A DNA stretch of 64,000 nucleotides from Sphingomonas yunnanensis (GCF_019898765.1 NZ_JAIOKB010000002.1:620001-684000), one strand, 5' to 3'. Counted from the stretch's first letter, positions 36,406-45,655 are shown. The notes: generated from the letters alone by a model not told the origin. Made by a program: numbers and translations.

Positions 36406-37416
36406 TCAATCTGCGAAACCGCTCAGCAGGCTGGCGACATTGGCACCCAGCGCGTCCACCGCATAGCCGCCTTCCATCACGATCGCGCACGGCAGCCCGG
36501 TCGCGGCCACGTCGCCCGCCAGCACCGCATAGTCCGGGGTGGTGAGGCGAAAGTGGCTGATCGGGTCGCCCTCCCACGTATCCGCGCCGAAGCTGAGCAC
36601 GAGGACGTCGGCGCCGAAGGCGGCGATCGCGTCGAGCGCGCGCGCCTGCGCGGCGCGGAACCCGGCCAGCGCGGTGCCGCGCGGCAGCGGCAGGTTGAGC
36701 GTCGCGCCCTCCCCTTCGCCCTCGCCGCGCTCATCGGCATGGCCCCAGTAGAAGGGATAGTCGCTCGCGGGATCGGCATGGACCGAGGCGTAGAAGACGT
36801 CGCCGCGCGCGTAGAAGATGTCCTGCGTGCCGTTGCCGTGGTGATAGTCGATGTCGAGCACCGCGACTCGCCTCCGTCCCGCATCGCGCGCGGCCTGCGC
36901 CGCCACCGCGGCGACGTTGACGTGGCAATAGCCCCCGCAATAGTCGCGCCCGGCGTGGTGGCCGGGGGGCCGGCACAGGGCGAAGGCCGCGCGCTCGCCG
37001 CCGAGGACCGCATGGGCGGCGGCGAGCGCGGTCTGCGCGCTCCAATAGGCAGCGTCCCAGGTCCCGTCGGTGATCGGGGTGGTCGCGTCGAAGGCGTGCG
37101 CACCGAGCAGCGCGTCGACGCGCGACAGCGCCAGCGGGCGCCGGCCGACGATCGGGAAGGCGTAGGGGATGGCGTCGCCCGGCCGCCCCGCGGCGCGCCA
37201 CAGCGCGGGCGCGTCGCGGAGGAAGTCGAGATAGGCGGCGTCGTGCACCGCCGCGATCGGCGCGCGGTCGCGATCGGGCGGCGGCTCCGCCCCGCCGATC
37301 GCGGCGAGGATCATCGCGGCGCGCTGCGGGACCTCGGCATAGGCGGTGAAGGCGCCGTTGTGCAGCTCCAGTGCGGGCGCGTGCAGCGCCTGCTGCGGCG
37401 CGTAGAAGCGCTTCAT
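36406..37416 (-). CDS. Histone deacetylase family protein / acetylpolyamine amidohydrolase
   Basis: A 336-residue zinc deacetylase. Active-site elements: CRPPGHHAGRDYCGGYCHVN with the His-His dyad, VLDIDYHHGNGTQDIF with zinc-binding Asp and His, the second Asp in LSFGADTWEGDP and the catalytic tyrosine region MEGGYAVDALG. In bacteria these enzymes usually deacetylate polyamines or small molecules rather than histones. It is 16 bp from the MFS gene on the same strand and likely in one operon with it. No signal peptide is present. Confidence 0.93.
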   Translation of the reverse strand: MKRFYAPQQALHAPALELHNGAFTAYAEVPQRAAMILAAIGGAEPPPDRDRAPIAAVHDAAYLDFLRDAPALWRAAGRPGDAIPYAFPIVGRRPLALSRVDALLGAHAFDATTPITDGTWDAAYWSAQTALAAAHAVLGGERAAFALCRPPGHHAGRDYCGGYCHVNVAAVAAQAARDAGRRRVAVLDIDYHHGNGTQDIFYARGDVFYASVHADPASDYPFYWGHADERGEGEGEGATLNLPLPRGTALAGFRAAQARALDAIAAFGADVLVLSFGADTWEGDPISHFRLTTPDYAVLAGDVAATGLPCAIVMEGGYAVDALGANVASLLSGFAD

Positions 37417-37562
37417 CGCGGGCAGCGTTGCGCAATTAGCCGAAACACTGCGTCCCCTTCCCCGATTGATACGACCTCGTGGGTGAATGGCGGCAGCGCG
37501 TCAAGCAAGCGGGTCACCGCTACGCTTTCCCGCGCCCGCGACGCGGCCTAAGGGTCGTGCCC

Positions 37563-38543
37563 ATGGACCAGCCGACCAGCGCCACCTCGCTCGCCGCGGC
37601 GCGCGCGCATCCGGAGACGGGCGCGGCGGCGTTCGTCGCCTTGGTGGTCGCCAACAGCGCGCTCGCCTTCGGGCCGCTGTTCGTCCGGCTCGCCGACGTC
37701 GGCCCGGTCGCGGCCGCCTTCTGGCGCATGGCGCTGGCACTGCCGCTGCTCGGCGGCGCCGCGCTCGTGGCGGCGCGACGCACGCGCGGGATCGCCCCTA
37801 TAGCACCCACGCCTGCCTCGGCGCGGCGCTGGTGGTTGCTCGCGCTCGCCGGGCTCGCCTTCGCCGCCGACCTCGGCACCTGGCATGCCGGGATCCTGCA
37901 GACGACCATGGCCAACGCCACGCTGCTCGGCAACTCGGCGACCTTCCTCTTCCCGCTGTGGGGCTTCCTGGCGGCGCGGACCTGGCCGACGCGGTGGCAG
38001 GGACTGGCGCTGCTGCTCGCCGCGGCGGGCGCGGCGCTGCTGATGGGGCGCTCCTACCAGCTCGACCCGCGGCAGCTCGGCGGCGACCTTCTGTGCGTCT
38101 GCGCGGGGGTGCTGTACGCGATCTATTTCATCCTGATGTCGGACGTGCGCCGCGCCATGGCGCCGCTGCCCGCGCTGGCGCTCTCGTCGGCGGCGTCGCT
38201 GCCGCCGCTGCTGGTGATCGCGCTCGCGCTGGGCGAGCGGATCGTGCCGGGGAACTGGACCCCGCTGCTGGGCGTCGCACTGGTCAGCCAGGTGATCGGC
38301 CAGGGCTGCATGATCTACGCGCTCGGGCGCGCCTCGCCGCTGGTGATCGGGCTCGCGCTGCTGATCCAGCCGATGGTCGCCACCGCGGTGGGCTGGGGCT
38401 GGTTCGGCGAGACGCTCGGCGGGCCCGACCTCGTCGGCGTGGCGATGATCGCGGCGGCGCTGGTGCTGGTGCGGCGCGAGCGCGCGGGTGCTAGGCCGGT
38501 GGAGACGCTACCGGCGGGCGATCGGGTGACGGAGGAAGCGTGA
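37563..38543 (+). CDS. EamA/DMT superfamily transporter
   Basis: A 326-residue membrane protein with ten predicted helices in two EamA repeats (about 30-160 and 170-305). Landmarks: SALAFGPLFVRLADVGPVAAAF, then LGNSATFLFPLWGF and LCVCAGVLYAIYFI, with GMPLVIGLALLIQPM near the end. It is probably an exporter of metabolites. ATG 37563 was chosen over an upstream in-frame start because the preceding residues are basic and non-hydrophobic. Its stop overlaps the start of the COQ9-family gene (TGATG). Confidence 0.9.
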   Translation: MDQPTSATSLAAARAHPETGAAAFVALVVANSALAFGPLFVRLADVGPVAAAFWRMALALPLLGGAALVAARRTRGIAPIAPTPASARRWWLLALAGLAFAADLGTWHAGILQTTMANATLLGNSATFLFPLWGFLAARTWPTRWQGLALLLAAAGAALLMGRSYQLDPRQLGGDLLCVCAGVLYAIYFILMSDVRRAMAPLPALALSSAASLPPLLVIALALGERIVPGNWTPLLGVALVSQVIGQGCMIYALGRASPLVIGLALLIQPMVATAVGWGWFGETLGGPDLVGVAMIAAALVLVRRERAGARPVETLPAGDRVTEEA

Positions 38544-39223
38544 TGAGCAGTGACGATGCCGCGGCGATCGCGCCGCAAGACCTGACGCTCGACGAGGTGC
38601 GCGCGCTGCTCGCCCCCGCAATCGCAGCCAACGCCGCCTTCGACGGCTGGGACGACGCCGCGCGCGACCTCGCCGCCGAGAGCCACGACGTCGACACGGA
38701 CGTCGCGCGGCTCGCCTTCGCCGACGGGCCGGTGGCGATGATCGACGCCTGGTTCGACCATGTCGACGCCGCGATGGCGCGCGCGCTGCCGCCCGAGCGA
38801 CTCGGCGCGATTAAGATCCGCGGGCGAATCACCGCGCTGATCGAGGCGCGGCTGGCGGTGCTCGCACCCGAGCGCGAGGCGCTCCGGCGCGCGCGCGCGG
38901 TGTTGGCGCTGCCGCAGAACGTCGCGCGCGCGGCACGACTCGGCTGGCGCAGCGTCGACCGGATGTGGCGGCTCGCGGGCGACCGCGCGACCGACTACAA
39001 CCATTACACCAAGCGCGCGATGCTGCTCGCGGTCTATGCCGCGACCACCACCGTGTTCCTCGACGACGAGAGCGAGGCACACGCCGACACCAGCGCCTTC
39101 CTGGCGCGGCGGATCGACGGCATCATGCGCTTCGAGAAGAGCAAGGCGACGTTCCAGCAGCGGGCGATCCGACGCCCCAGCCTGAGCCGCTTCGTCGGGC
39201 GGCTGCGCTACCCGGTCGTCTGA
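38543..39223 (+). CDS. COQ9 family protein
   Basis: A 226-residue protein. It ends in the COQ9 C-terminal domain, recognisable by DYNHYTKRAMLLAVYAATT, LDDESEAHADTSAFLARRI and DGIMRFEKSK. Mitochondrial COQ9 binds lipids and presents ubiquinone precursors to COQ7; alphaproteobacterial versions are presumed to act the same way at the inner membrane. The N-terminal half (MSSDDAA to ALPPERLG) is helical and TetR-like in pattern. ATG 38543 overlaps the upstream stop codon, so translation is coupled to the EamA transporter. Confidence 0.92.
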   Translation: MSSDDAAAIAPQDLTLDEVRALLAPAIAANAAFDGWDDAARDLAAESHDVDTDVARLAFADGPVAMIDAWFDHVDAAMARALPPERLGAIKIRGRITALIEARLAVLAPEREALRRARAVLALPQNVARAARLGWRSVDRMWRLAGDRATDYNHYTKRAMLLAVYAATTTVFLDDESEAHADTSAFLARRIDGIMRFEKSKATFQQRAIRRPSLSRFVGRLRYPVV

Positions 39224-39254
39224 CCCGGCGCGGCGACAAGGCGTCACAGCTTAT

Positions 39255-39269
39255 TGATAATCAGTTGCA
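39255..39269 (+). promoter_or_regulatory. Fur-box-like site upstream of feoAB
   Basis: TGATAATCAGTTGCA. It matches 11 of the 14 defined positions of the 7-1-7 Fur consensus TGATAAT-N-ATTATCA by hand count. It lies 19 bp upstream of the feoA GTG start, in the only AT-rich patch between the COQ9 gene and feoA. Confidence 0.5.
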
Positions 39270-39288
39270 TGCGCCCTATACCGCTGGC

Positions 39289-39588
39289 GTGACCTCGCTC
39301 CGCTCTCCCGCTCGCGCCCGTCATGAGGCTGATTCGCTGACGCTCGAGACGCTGCCGCGTCGACGCTCGGCGACGGTGGGCGCGATCGAGTGGGCGCGGC
39401 TCGCCTCGCCCGAGGCGCGGCGGCTGCGCGAGCTCGGCTTCGACGAGGGCGTCGCGATCGAGGTGCTGCACCGCTCGCGGCTGGGCAGCGGGCCGATCGC
39501 CTGCCGGATCGGGCGGATGACGGTGGCGCTGCGCCGCGCGGTGGCACGCGCGATCAGCGTCTCACCCGATCCGCTGCCGGCGGAATGA
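39289..39588 (+). CDS. feoA: Ferrous iron transport protein A
   Basis: A 99-residue protein with an SH3-like FeoA domain (about 18-95): LETLPRRRSATVGAIEW, RRLRELGFDEGVAIEVLHRS and GSGPIACRIGRMTVALRR. FeoA is a small cytoplasmic partner of FeoB. GTG 39289 was taken as start because in-frame upstream sequence includes a Fur-box-like site; a CTG nearer the domain cannot be excluded. The feoB gene follows 13 bp later. Confidence 0.88.
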   Translation: MTSLRSPARARHEADSLTLETLPRRRSATVGAIEWARLASPEARRLRELGFDEGVAIEVLHRSRLGSGPIACRIGRMTVALRRAVARAISVSPDPLPAE

Positions 39589-39601
39589 CCCGCCGCTCCT
39601 G

Positions 39602-41473
39602 ATGGAACTCCCGCCGCTGGTCGCGATGGTCGGCAACCCCAATGCCGGCAAGAGCGCGCTGTTCAACGCGCTGACGGGAGCGCGGCAGAAGGTCGGCAAC
39701 TATCCCGGCGTCACGGTGGAGCGCCACTCGGGCCGGCTCGCGCTCGATGACGGCCGCCCGGTGGAGCTGGTCGACCTGCCCGGCGCCTATAGTCTCGACC
39801 CCGCCTCACCCGACGAGCGAGTCACGCGCGACGTCGTCACCGGCGCGCAGGCGGGCGAGCGGCTGCCCGACGCGCTGCTGGTGGTGATCGACGCCTCCAA
39901 CCTCGACAACCACCTGCGCTTCGCGATGCAGCTGATCGCGCTGGGCCTGCCCGTGGTGGTGGCGCTCAACATGGTCGACCTCGCCGAGCGCGACGGGCTG
40001 GTGCTCGATCCCGCGGTGCTCGAGCGCGAGCTGGGCGTGCCGGTGGTGCCGACCGTCGCGGTGCGACGCCGCGGCATCGATACGCTGCGCGGCCAGCTCA
40101 CCGCGCTGGTCGGCGACGCCTCGACGGCGGCGGGGCTGCGCCGGCTGCGCGCCTCGGACGGTAAAGTCGACGACGATATCGTCACCCTCCAGCGCCGCGC
40201 GCGCGTGATCGCGGCCGCGGCGACGGTGAGCGAGACGCCGGTGCGGCGCTGGAACCACATGCTCGACTCGGTCGCGCTCCACCCCGTCCTCGGGCCGGTG
40301 CTGCTGGTCGCTCTGCTGTTCGTGATGTTCCAGGCGGTGTTCAGCTGGTCGGAGGCGCCGATCGGCTGGATCGAGGGCGGTTTCGCCGCGGCGGAGGCGT
40401 GGCTCAAGAGCGTGCTGCCCGACGGCTTCCTGCGCTCGCTGCTGACCGACGGCGTGATCGCGGGCGTGGGCGCGGTGGTGGTGTTCCTGCCGCAGATCCT
40501 GATCCTGTTCCTCTTCATCCTGGTGCTGGAGGCGAGCGGCTACATGGTGCGCGCCGCCTTCCTGATGGACCGGGTGATGGCGCAGGTGGGGCTCTCCGGG
40601 CGCGCCTTCATCCCCTTGCTCTCCAGCTTCGCCTGCGCGGTGCCCGGGATCATGGCGACGCGCACGATAGAGGACGAGAAGGACCGGCTCACCACGATCC
40701 TGATCGCGCCGCTGATGACCTGCTCGGCGCGGCTGCCGGTCTATACCATTATCATCGGCGCCTTCATCCCGGCGCGGCAGGTGCTGCCGTTCGTGGGCTT
40801 GCAGGGGCTGGTGCTGTTCGCGCTCTACCTGCTCGGCATCGTTGGCGCCTTCGTCGCCGCGCTGCTGCTGCGCCGCACCGTGACCAAGGGCGAGTCGTCG
40901 GGCTTCATGATGGAGATGCCCAAGTACCAGATGCCGCGGCTGCGCGACGTCGCGCTGGGGCTGTGGAGCCGCACCGAGATCTTCCTCAAGCGCGCCGGCA
41001 CCACCATCGCGCTGACCACGGTGGTGCTGTGGGCGCTGCTGAGCTTTCCCCAGGCGCCGTCCGGGCAGAAGCAGGTCGAATATTCCATCGGCGGTCGCAT
41101 CGCGAGCGGGCTGGAAGTGATCGTACGCCCGATCGGCTTCAATCACGATATCGCCCTGGCGCTGATCCCGACGATGGCGGCGCGCGAGATCGCGGTCGCG
41201 GCGATCGGCACGGCTTATGCGATCGACGATACCGAAGACGCCTCGGGCGCGAAGAGCCTCGTCGATCATCTGCGCGGGCGCTGGTCGCTGCCGACCGCGC
41301 TGGCCTTCCTGATGTGGTTCGTCTTCGCGCCGCAGTGCATCTCGACGATCGCGGTGACGCGGCGCGAGACCAACGGCTGGCGGTGGCCGCTGTTCATGAT
41401 CGGCTACCTCTTCGCCGCCGCCTATGTGATGGCGGGGATCACTTATTGGCTGGCGGTGGCGGCGGGGCTGTGA
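39602..41473 (+). CDS. feoB: Ferrous iron transporter B
   Basis: A 623-residue GTP-dependent Fe(II) importer. The G domain (1-170) has G1 GNPNAGKS (11-18), G2-region TVERHSG, G3 DLPGAYSL and G4 NMVD. The membrane part (about 225-623) has two Gate repeats, with SFACAVPGIMATRTI and MTCSARLPVYTIIIGAF in gate 1. It is shorter than E. coli FeoB (773), largely because the GDI spacer and C-terminus are compact, which is common in alphaproteobacteria. It is in an operon with feoA under a likely Fur box. Confidence 0.96.
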   Translation: MELPPLVAMVGNPNAGKSALFNALTGARQKVGNYPGVTVERHSGRLALDDGRPVELVDLPGAYSLDPASPDERVTRDVVTGAQAGERLPDALLVVIDASNLDNHLRFAMQLIALGLPVVVALNMVDLAERDGLVLDPAVLERELGVPVVPTVAVRRRGIDTLRGQLTALVGDASTAAGLRRLRASDGKVDDDIVTLQRRARVIAAAATVSETPVRRWNHMLDSVALHPVLGPVLLVALLFVMFQAVFSWSEAPIGWIEGGFAAAEAWLKSVLPDGFLRSLLTDGVIAGVGAVVVFLPQILILFLFILVLEASGYMVRAAFLMDRVMAQVGLSGRAFIPLLSSFACAVPGIMATRTIEDEKDRLTTILIAPLMTCSARLPVYTIIIGAFIPARQVLPFVGLQGLVLFALYLLGIVGAFVAALLLRRTVTKGESSGFMMEMPKYQMPRLRDVALGLWSRTEIFLKRAGTTIALTTVVLWALLSFPQAPSGQKQVEYSIGGRIASGLEVIVRPIGFNHDIALALIPTMAAREIAVAAIGTAYAIDDTEDASGAKSLVDHLRGRWSLPTALAFLMWFVFAPQCISTIAVTRRETNGWRWPLFMIGYLFAAAYVMAGITYWLAVAAGL

Positions 41474-41583
41474 CTATCTAGGCCATCGGTCGTCGACCCG
41501 CCTCGCGCGGGGGCGCCGCGGGACGCCGGCGCTGGCCGGCACTCACCAGCAGGCGCCGGCGGTACCGGCGCGCAGAGGATTCG

Positions 41584-42147
41584 ATGGCAGGCAGCGTCAA
41601 CAAGGTCATTCTCGTCGGCAATCTCGGGCGCGACCCCGAGTCGCGCTCGTTCCAGAACGGCGGCAAGGTGGTGAATCTCCGCATCGCCACATCCGAATCG
41701 TGGAAGGACCGCAACACCGGCGAGCGCAAGGAGAAGACCGAGTGGCATTCGGTCGCGATCTTCAACGAGGGGCTCGCCAACGTCGCCGAGCGCTTCCTGC
41801 GCAAGGGCTCGAAGGTCTATATCGAAGGCCAGCTGCAGACGCGTAAGTGGCAGGACCAGCAGGGCAACGACAAATACTCGACCGAGGTGGTGCTGCAGGG
41901 CTTCAACTCGGTGCTGACGATGCTCGACGGCCCACAGGGCGGCGGCGCTGGCGGTGGTGGCCGCGACGACTTCGGCGGCGCTGACGATTTCGGCGGCGGC
42001 GGCAGTGGTCGCGGCGGATCGCGCGGCGGTGGCGGCGCTGCCGGCGGCGGCGCCGGTGGTAGCGGCGGCGCGGGTGGCGGCGGCACCCGCGGCGGCGGCT
42101 TCGGTGGCGGCTTCGCGGACGACCTCGACGACGACGTGCCGTTCTGA
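41584..42147 (+). CDS. ssb: Single-stranded DNA-binding protein
   Basis: A 187-residue SSB. The OB-fold domain (1-115) opens [20 protein letters not shown] and contains [20 protein letters not shown] and [15 protein letters not shown]. It is followed by a very Gly/Ala/Asp/Arg-rich linker (about 120-175) and the acidic tip DDDVPF that recruits replication and repair proteins. The linker is made from GGC/GGT-rich near-repeats, so its length may vary between strains. ATG 41584 is the natural start. Confidence 0.97.
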   Translation: MAGSVNKVILVGNLGRDPESRSFQNGGKVVNLRIATSESWKDRNTGERKEKTEWHSVAIFNEGLANVAERFLRKGSKVYIEGQLQTRKWQDQQGNDKYSTEVVLQGFNSVLTMLDGPQGGGAGGGGRDDFGGADDFGGGGSGRGGSRGGGGAAGGGAGGSGGAGGGGTRGGGFGGGFADDLDDDVPF

Positions 42148-42695
42148 CCTGACGCGGGCGGGGATCGAACGCCCTTGGACGCCTTGGATCTGCTTTCCAG
42201 TGAAGCGGTGGGTGGAGGACGAGCCGCGTCGGTCGTCCCCCTTCCGCTCCCGCCGAGGATCGATGCGAGGTGTTACCCCCCACTGCTGCCGTGCGCAGGA
42301 GCGGAGGATCTCGCGCACCGCCGAGCCTTGCTCTGCTTGGCGCTGGGTTCCGGCTTGCGCCGGAACACGATCGCTTCATCGGTAAGCCGCGCACTGTCAC
42401 CGCGCGCGCGGCGGGGAGCGCCCGACAGCGCGCCGCCACCATCGCGTGTCTCCGGCAGCGCGCGTTCCCTCGGACCGGCCCACCCGGCGCGCTCCACGCC
42501 CGCGAGGGGGATCGGCGCTGCTGTCTGCTCGTCAACTCGTCATCATCGTCCGCGGTTCGTGGCAGCCGATGGGTTCCGCGGGTCGACGCCGGCCGGCCGC
42601 TGCCGCAGCATCCTCGCTGGTATACGTCCGATGACGTATCACGTCCGCCGAGCTTTTTCGTCACAAGTGCCGCAGCTTGACGGCGCGAGGACGAG
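42148..42695. other. Intergenic region between ssb and the sterol-desaturase-family gene
   Basis: About 550 bp with no supported gene. A diverged copy of the 80-bp inverted-repeat family lies at about 42290-42369. The rest has only short, Arg-rich frames. Confidence 0.5.
42290..42369. repeat. Diverged copy of the 80-bp inverted repeat
   Basis: The left part GTGCGCAGGAGCGGAG and the right part CTGGGTTCCGGCTTGCGCC correspond to arms of the repeat at 34901-34980, with many substitutions. The pairing is imperfect, so this looks like an old copy. Confidence 0.5.
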
Positions 42696-43676
42696 ATGGA
42701 CGGGGTTCGAGTCGGCAGAAGGGTGATCGGTGCGCAATCGCCGGTGACGGTGGGGTGGGAAAATATCCCGAAGGTCGAGGGCGGCCCGCTGCGCCTCTTC
42801 TTCTTCACCTGGTTCCAGCCGACGATGTTGTTCGCGCTGATCGCCTTCTGGTATTATGCGCCCAACTCGATCGCCAAAGCCTCCACCGCGGTCGGCATTG
42901 GCATCGGCTTCAAGATCCTGCTGCTCGGGCTGGAATGGCTCGCGCCGCGCCACGAGAGCTGGCGGCTGACGTGGAAGGAGCTGACGGTCGACCTCTTCTA
43001 CGTCAGCCTCGGCTACACCGTGCTGCGCCTGATCGAGGGCTTCATCGGCAGCGACGCGGTGATCGAGGCCGTGCAGGGCTCGTTCGACTGGCACAAGCTC
43101 GCCTGGTTCATCGGCCTGCCGCTGCTGCTGCAGGCGTTCATCATCTCGTTCGTGTTCGACTTCGGCCAATATTGGATGCACCGCGGCATGCACAATTGGT
43201 ACCCACTCTGGGTAACGCACGCGCCGCACCATTATATCACCCAGCTCAACGTCAATAAGGGCGCGGTCGGCAACCCGGTCGAGCTCTTCCTCATCGGTCT
43301 CGGCATCGGCGGGCTGTTCGACTTCCTGCCGCGCGCCGCGCTGCTCGCCGGCAGCCTCGGGCTGGCGGTCGGCACCTACCAGCACATCAACGTGCGCTTC
43401 AACTCGCCGCGGTGGTGGCGCTTCCTGTTCAACACCACCGAGCATCACAGCGTACACCACTCGCGCGACTATGAGGCGAGCCGCAGCAACTACGCCAGCA
43501 CGTGGGTGGTCATCGACCGCATGTTCGGCACCTGCGTCGACGGCGAGGCCGAGCTGCTCGGCATGGAGGGCGGTCGCCCGATGTCGATCCGCGAGACCAT
43601 GGTCTATCCCTTCGCCGATGCCTGGCGGACGCTGAAGGAGCGGCTCGGCCGGCGCTCGGTGATGCCGGCGGAATGA
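42696..43676 (+). CDS. Sterol desaturase / fatty acid hydroxylase superfamily protein (first copy)
   Basis: A 326-residue membrane di-iron oxygenase. The eight-histidine pattern is complete: HRGMH (in FGQYWMHRGMH), HAPHH and HHSVHHS. Four to five membrane helices lie between residues 35 and 215. The substrate may be a sterol-like or hopanoid lipid, carotenoid or long acyl chain; no sterol pathway is in view. A paralogue at 59430-60323 shares FGQYWMHR and KGAVGNP blocks. The start at ATG 42696 is tentative because the first 20 residues are not membrane-like. Confidence 0.92.
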   Translation: MDGVRVGRRVIGAQSPVTVGWENIPKVEGGPLRLFFFTWFQPTMLFALIAFWYYAPNSIAKASTAVGIGIGFKILLLGLEWLAPRHESWRLTWKELTVDLFYVSLGYTVLRLIEGFIGSDAVIEAVQGSFDWHKLAWFIGLPLLLQAFIISFVFDFGQYWMHRGMHNWYPLWVTHAPHHYITQLNVNKGAVGNPVELFLIGLGIGGLFDFLPRAALLAGSLGLAVGTYQHINVRFNSPRWWRFLFNTTEHHSVHHSRDYEASRSNYASTWVVIDRMFGTCVDGEAELLGMEGGRPMSIRETMVYPFADAWRTLKERLGRRSVMPAE

Positions 43677-43707
43677 CGCCATCGCCGCCGCGATCAGAGG
43701 AACAGCG

Positions 43708-44319
43708 ATGAACCACCGCTTGGTACAGTGGATCTGGCATGTGAGGGGAAGCCTGGCGCTTTCTCCCGGACAGACGAGCGACGACGTCTTCGAACGCCTC
43801 GACCCGCTGTTCCGCGAACCCGGCACCACGCGCCGGCGCGACGGTAGCCGGCTGAGCTTCCACAAGCGCGACCAGGCCGCGCAGGACCGCATGGCGGTGT
43901 TCGACGGCGGCGAGCTGCGGGTCGAGAGCGGTGCCGAGGCGCCGGTCCTGCGCTACCATCTGACCAGCCGCGCGCTGCTGTTCTGCTTCCTCGCGCCGCT
44001 GCTCTTCCTCGGCGTGGCGCGGCTCACCGTGCTGGTCGGCGAGTATAACAAGCCGACGGCCGCCGAGATCGCGGCAAAGGAGAAGCGCGAGGAAGCCAAG
44101 GCCAAGCTGCCGATGAGCGCGATCGACAAGTTCCTGGGCGCGCCCGCGCCCGAGAAGCCGAAGAAGAAGGACCCTAAGGCCAAGGCCGACGACGACAAGC
44201 CGGCGCCGACCGCGGCCTATGTCTTCGCGGGCATCTTCGCGACGCTCTACCTGGTCGGGCGGATCGGGCAGGCGCGGCTGGTAAGACGACTGTTCAAGGC
44301 GCGGCTGTCCCCGGTCTAG
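43708..44319 (+). CDS. Two-helix membrane protein with Lys/Pro-rich linker, unknown function
   Basis: A 203-residue protein I cannot assign. Residues 1-90 are polar with WIWHVRGSLALSPGQT. A membrane helix (about 92-112, LLFCFLAPLLFLGVARLTVL) leads to a strongly charged spacer (EKREEAKAKLP, KPKKKDPKAKADDD) and a second helix (about 172-190). It starts 31 bp after the sterol-desaturase-family gene and probably shares its transcript. The Lys/Pro/Asp spacer resembles those in envelope-spanning or scaffold proteins. Confidence 0.75.
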   Translation: MNHRLVQWIWHVRGSLALSPGQTSDDVFERLDPLFREPGTTRRRDGSRLSFHKRDQAAQDRMAVFDGGELRVESGAEAPVLRYHLTSRALLFCFLAPLLFLGVARLTVLVGEYNKPTAAEIAAKEKREEAKAKLPMSAIDKFLGAPAPEKPKKKDPKAKADDDKPAPTAAYVFAGIFATLYLVGRIGQARLVRRLFKARLSPV

Positions 44320-44347
44320 CGACTGATCCCTCTCGTCCGAGCGGTCA

Positions 44348-44420
44348 GTGTGCCCCGGCGGACGCAGGAGCCCCAAGGATGACGTTCGCGGCCATGGGCT
44401 CCTGCCTGCGCGGGAGCACG
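44348..44420. repeat. Diverged copy of the 80-bp inverted repeat
   Basis: Arms GACGCAGGAGCCCC near 44361-44374 and GGGCTCCTGCCTGCG near 44396-44410 pair imperfectly. It is located just after the two-helix protein gene and before the LysR regulator, and may act as a terminator. Confidence 0.65.
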
Positions 44421-44574
44421 CCGGGTCAGACAAGGTGAGCCGCGCGATCACCCAGGTCGCGGCGCCCGTCTCCGGACACCTCATCGATCGCCACTGCGTT
44501 GCGCCTGACCCGCCCGCCCGTAAGATAAAGCCGTGCGGGCGAGCGGGAGCGGGCTGTTGGTGGATCGAGGAGCG

Positions 44575-45495
44575 GTGCTGGACAAGCATTTCGCCAGTCG
44601 GGTCGACTGGAACCTGCTGCGCACCTTCGTCGAGATCGTCCGTGCCGGCGGCATCGGCGCCGCGGCGCGCAAGCTGCACAAGCAGCAGCCCAGCATCAGC
44701 GCCGCGCTGAAGCGGCTGGAGGAGCAGGTCGGCGTCCAGCTGCTCGAGCGCTCGGCCACCGGGATCAAGACCACCGCGGCGGGCAGCGCGCTGCTCGGCC
44801 TGTGCGAGGAGATGCTGGAGACGGCGCGCATGGTGCCGCATCAGGTCGCGCAGGCGACACGGCGGGTCGAGGGCGCGGTGCGGATCCAGCTGATCTCGGC
44901 GGTCGCCTCGCCCGAGTTCGACGAGTCGATCGCCAGCTTCCACCGCCGCAACCCGCACATCCACATCGAGCTGCGCGTGTCGCCGTGGCGCGCGGTGCTG
45001 GACGCGCTGGAGCAGGGCGAGGCCGAGATCGGCGTCGGCTATGACAGCAACGTGCGCGGCGGCCTGCTCTACGAGCCGCTCTTCGTGGAGCGCCAGCAGC
45101 TCTACTGCGCGCGCAGCCATCCGCTCTTCGGTCACCGCGTCGAGCGGCTCGGCGAGCTCAAGGACGAGGGCTTCGTGCTCACCGGCGAGGACGAGCTCGA
45201 CACCGTCACGCGGCTGCGCCGACGCTACCGGCTCGGCGCGCGCGCGACCGGCCGCGCAGAGGACATCAACGAGGCCAAGCGCCTGATCACGCTGGGTGTG
45301 GGGATCGGCTTCCTCCCTGTGATGGCGGCACGGCAAGCGGTGGAACAGCGCCAGCTCTGGCCGTTGCTCCACCCCGACATGGAGCCCTTCTACGACATCT
45401 TCCTGCTCGCCCGCGCCGAGGGCACGCGTGACACCCCGACCCAGCTGTTCCTCGACGAGGTGCTGCGGCGGCGCCGGGCGCAACACCGGCCATAG
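44575..45495 (+). CDS. LysR family transcriptional regulator of the carboxylase operon
   Basis: A 306-residue LysR protein. The winged HTH (about 12-72) reads WNLLRTFVEIVRAGGIGAAA, then QQPSISAALKRLEEQVG and LLERSATGIKTTAAG. The substrate-binding domain follows (about 95-306), with IQLISAVASPEFDESIA and GVGIGFLPVMAARQ. It sits head to tail with the ABC transporter that imports the operon substrate. The start is uncertain: GTG 44575 gives 11 residues before the HTH; GTG 44533 and 44560 are alternatives. The coinducer is presumably urea, guanidine or an intermediate. Confidence 0.9.
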   Translation: MLDKHFASRVDWNLLRTFVEIVRAGGIGAAARKLHKQQPSISAALKRLEEQVGVQLLERSATGIKTTAAGSALLGLCEEMLETARMVPHQVAQATRRVEGAVRIQLISAVASPEFDESIASFHRRNPHIHIELRVSPWRAVLDALEQGEAEIGVGYDSNVRGGLLYEPLFVERQQLYCARSHPLFGHRVERLGELKDEGFVLTGEDELDTVTRLRRRYRLGARATGRAEDINEAKRLITLGVGIGFLPVMAARQAVEQRQLWPLLHPDMEPFYDIFLLARAEGTRDTPTQLFLDEVLRRRRAQHRP

Positions 45496-45502
45496 ATGAG
45501 GT

Positions 45503-45540
45503 TGATGGCTTTCATCATCATTTTCGATCTTCATCGATGA
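45503..45540. promoter_or_regulatory. Candidate LysR operator between regulator and transporter genes
   Basis: TGATG-GCTTT-CATCA at 45503-45517 (5-bp arms) followed by TCATCGATGA at 45531-45540, a perfect palindrome. Both lie just after the LysR gene and 115-153 bp before the ABC binding-protein start, in AT-richer DNA. Spacing by about 1.5 to 3 helical turns suits a LysR tetramer. Confidence 0.45.
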
Positions 45541-45655
45541 GCTGCGGGCCGGCAACCTATGCCTGACGATGCCGCCCCGGTCTCGCCGCCTCGCTTGAAC
45601 CCGCATCGGGCCGGAGGTTGGGTGACGGCGGCGAGGCGATGACGGGGGTTCGCGA

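Noticed and set aside
42148..42200. tRNA-like stretch GGGATCGAACGCCC downstream of ssb
   Set aside because: It resembles a T-arm in reverse but no acceptor or anticodon arms can be paired around it.
45541..45655. Guanidine-I/II/III riboswitch upstream of the transporter operon
   Set aside because: I looked for the conserved ykkC core and for paired ACGR hairpins and found none that fit. The hairpins visible are generic GC pairing.
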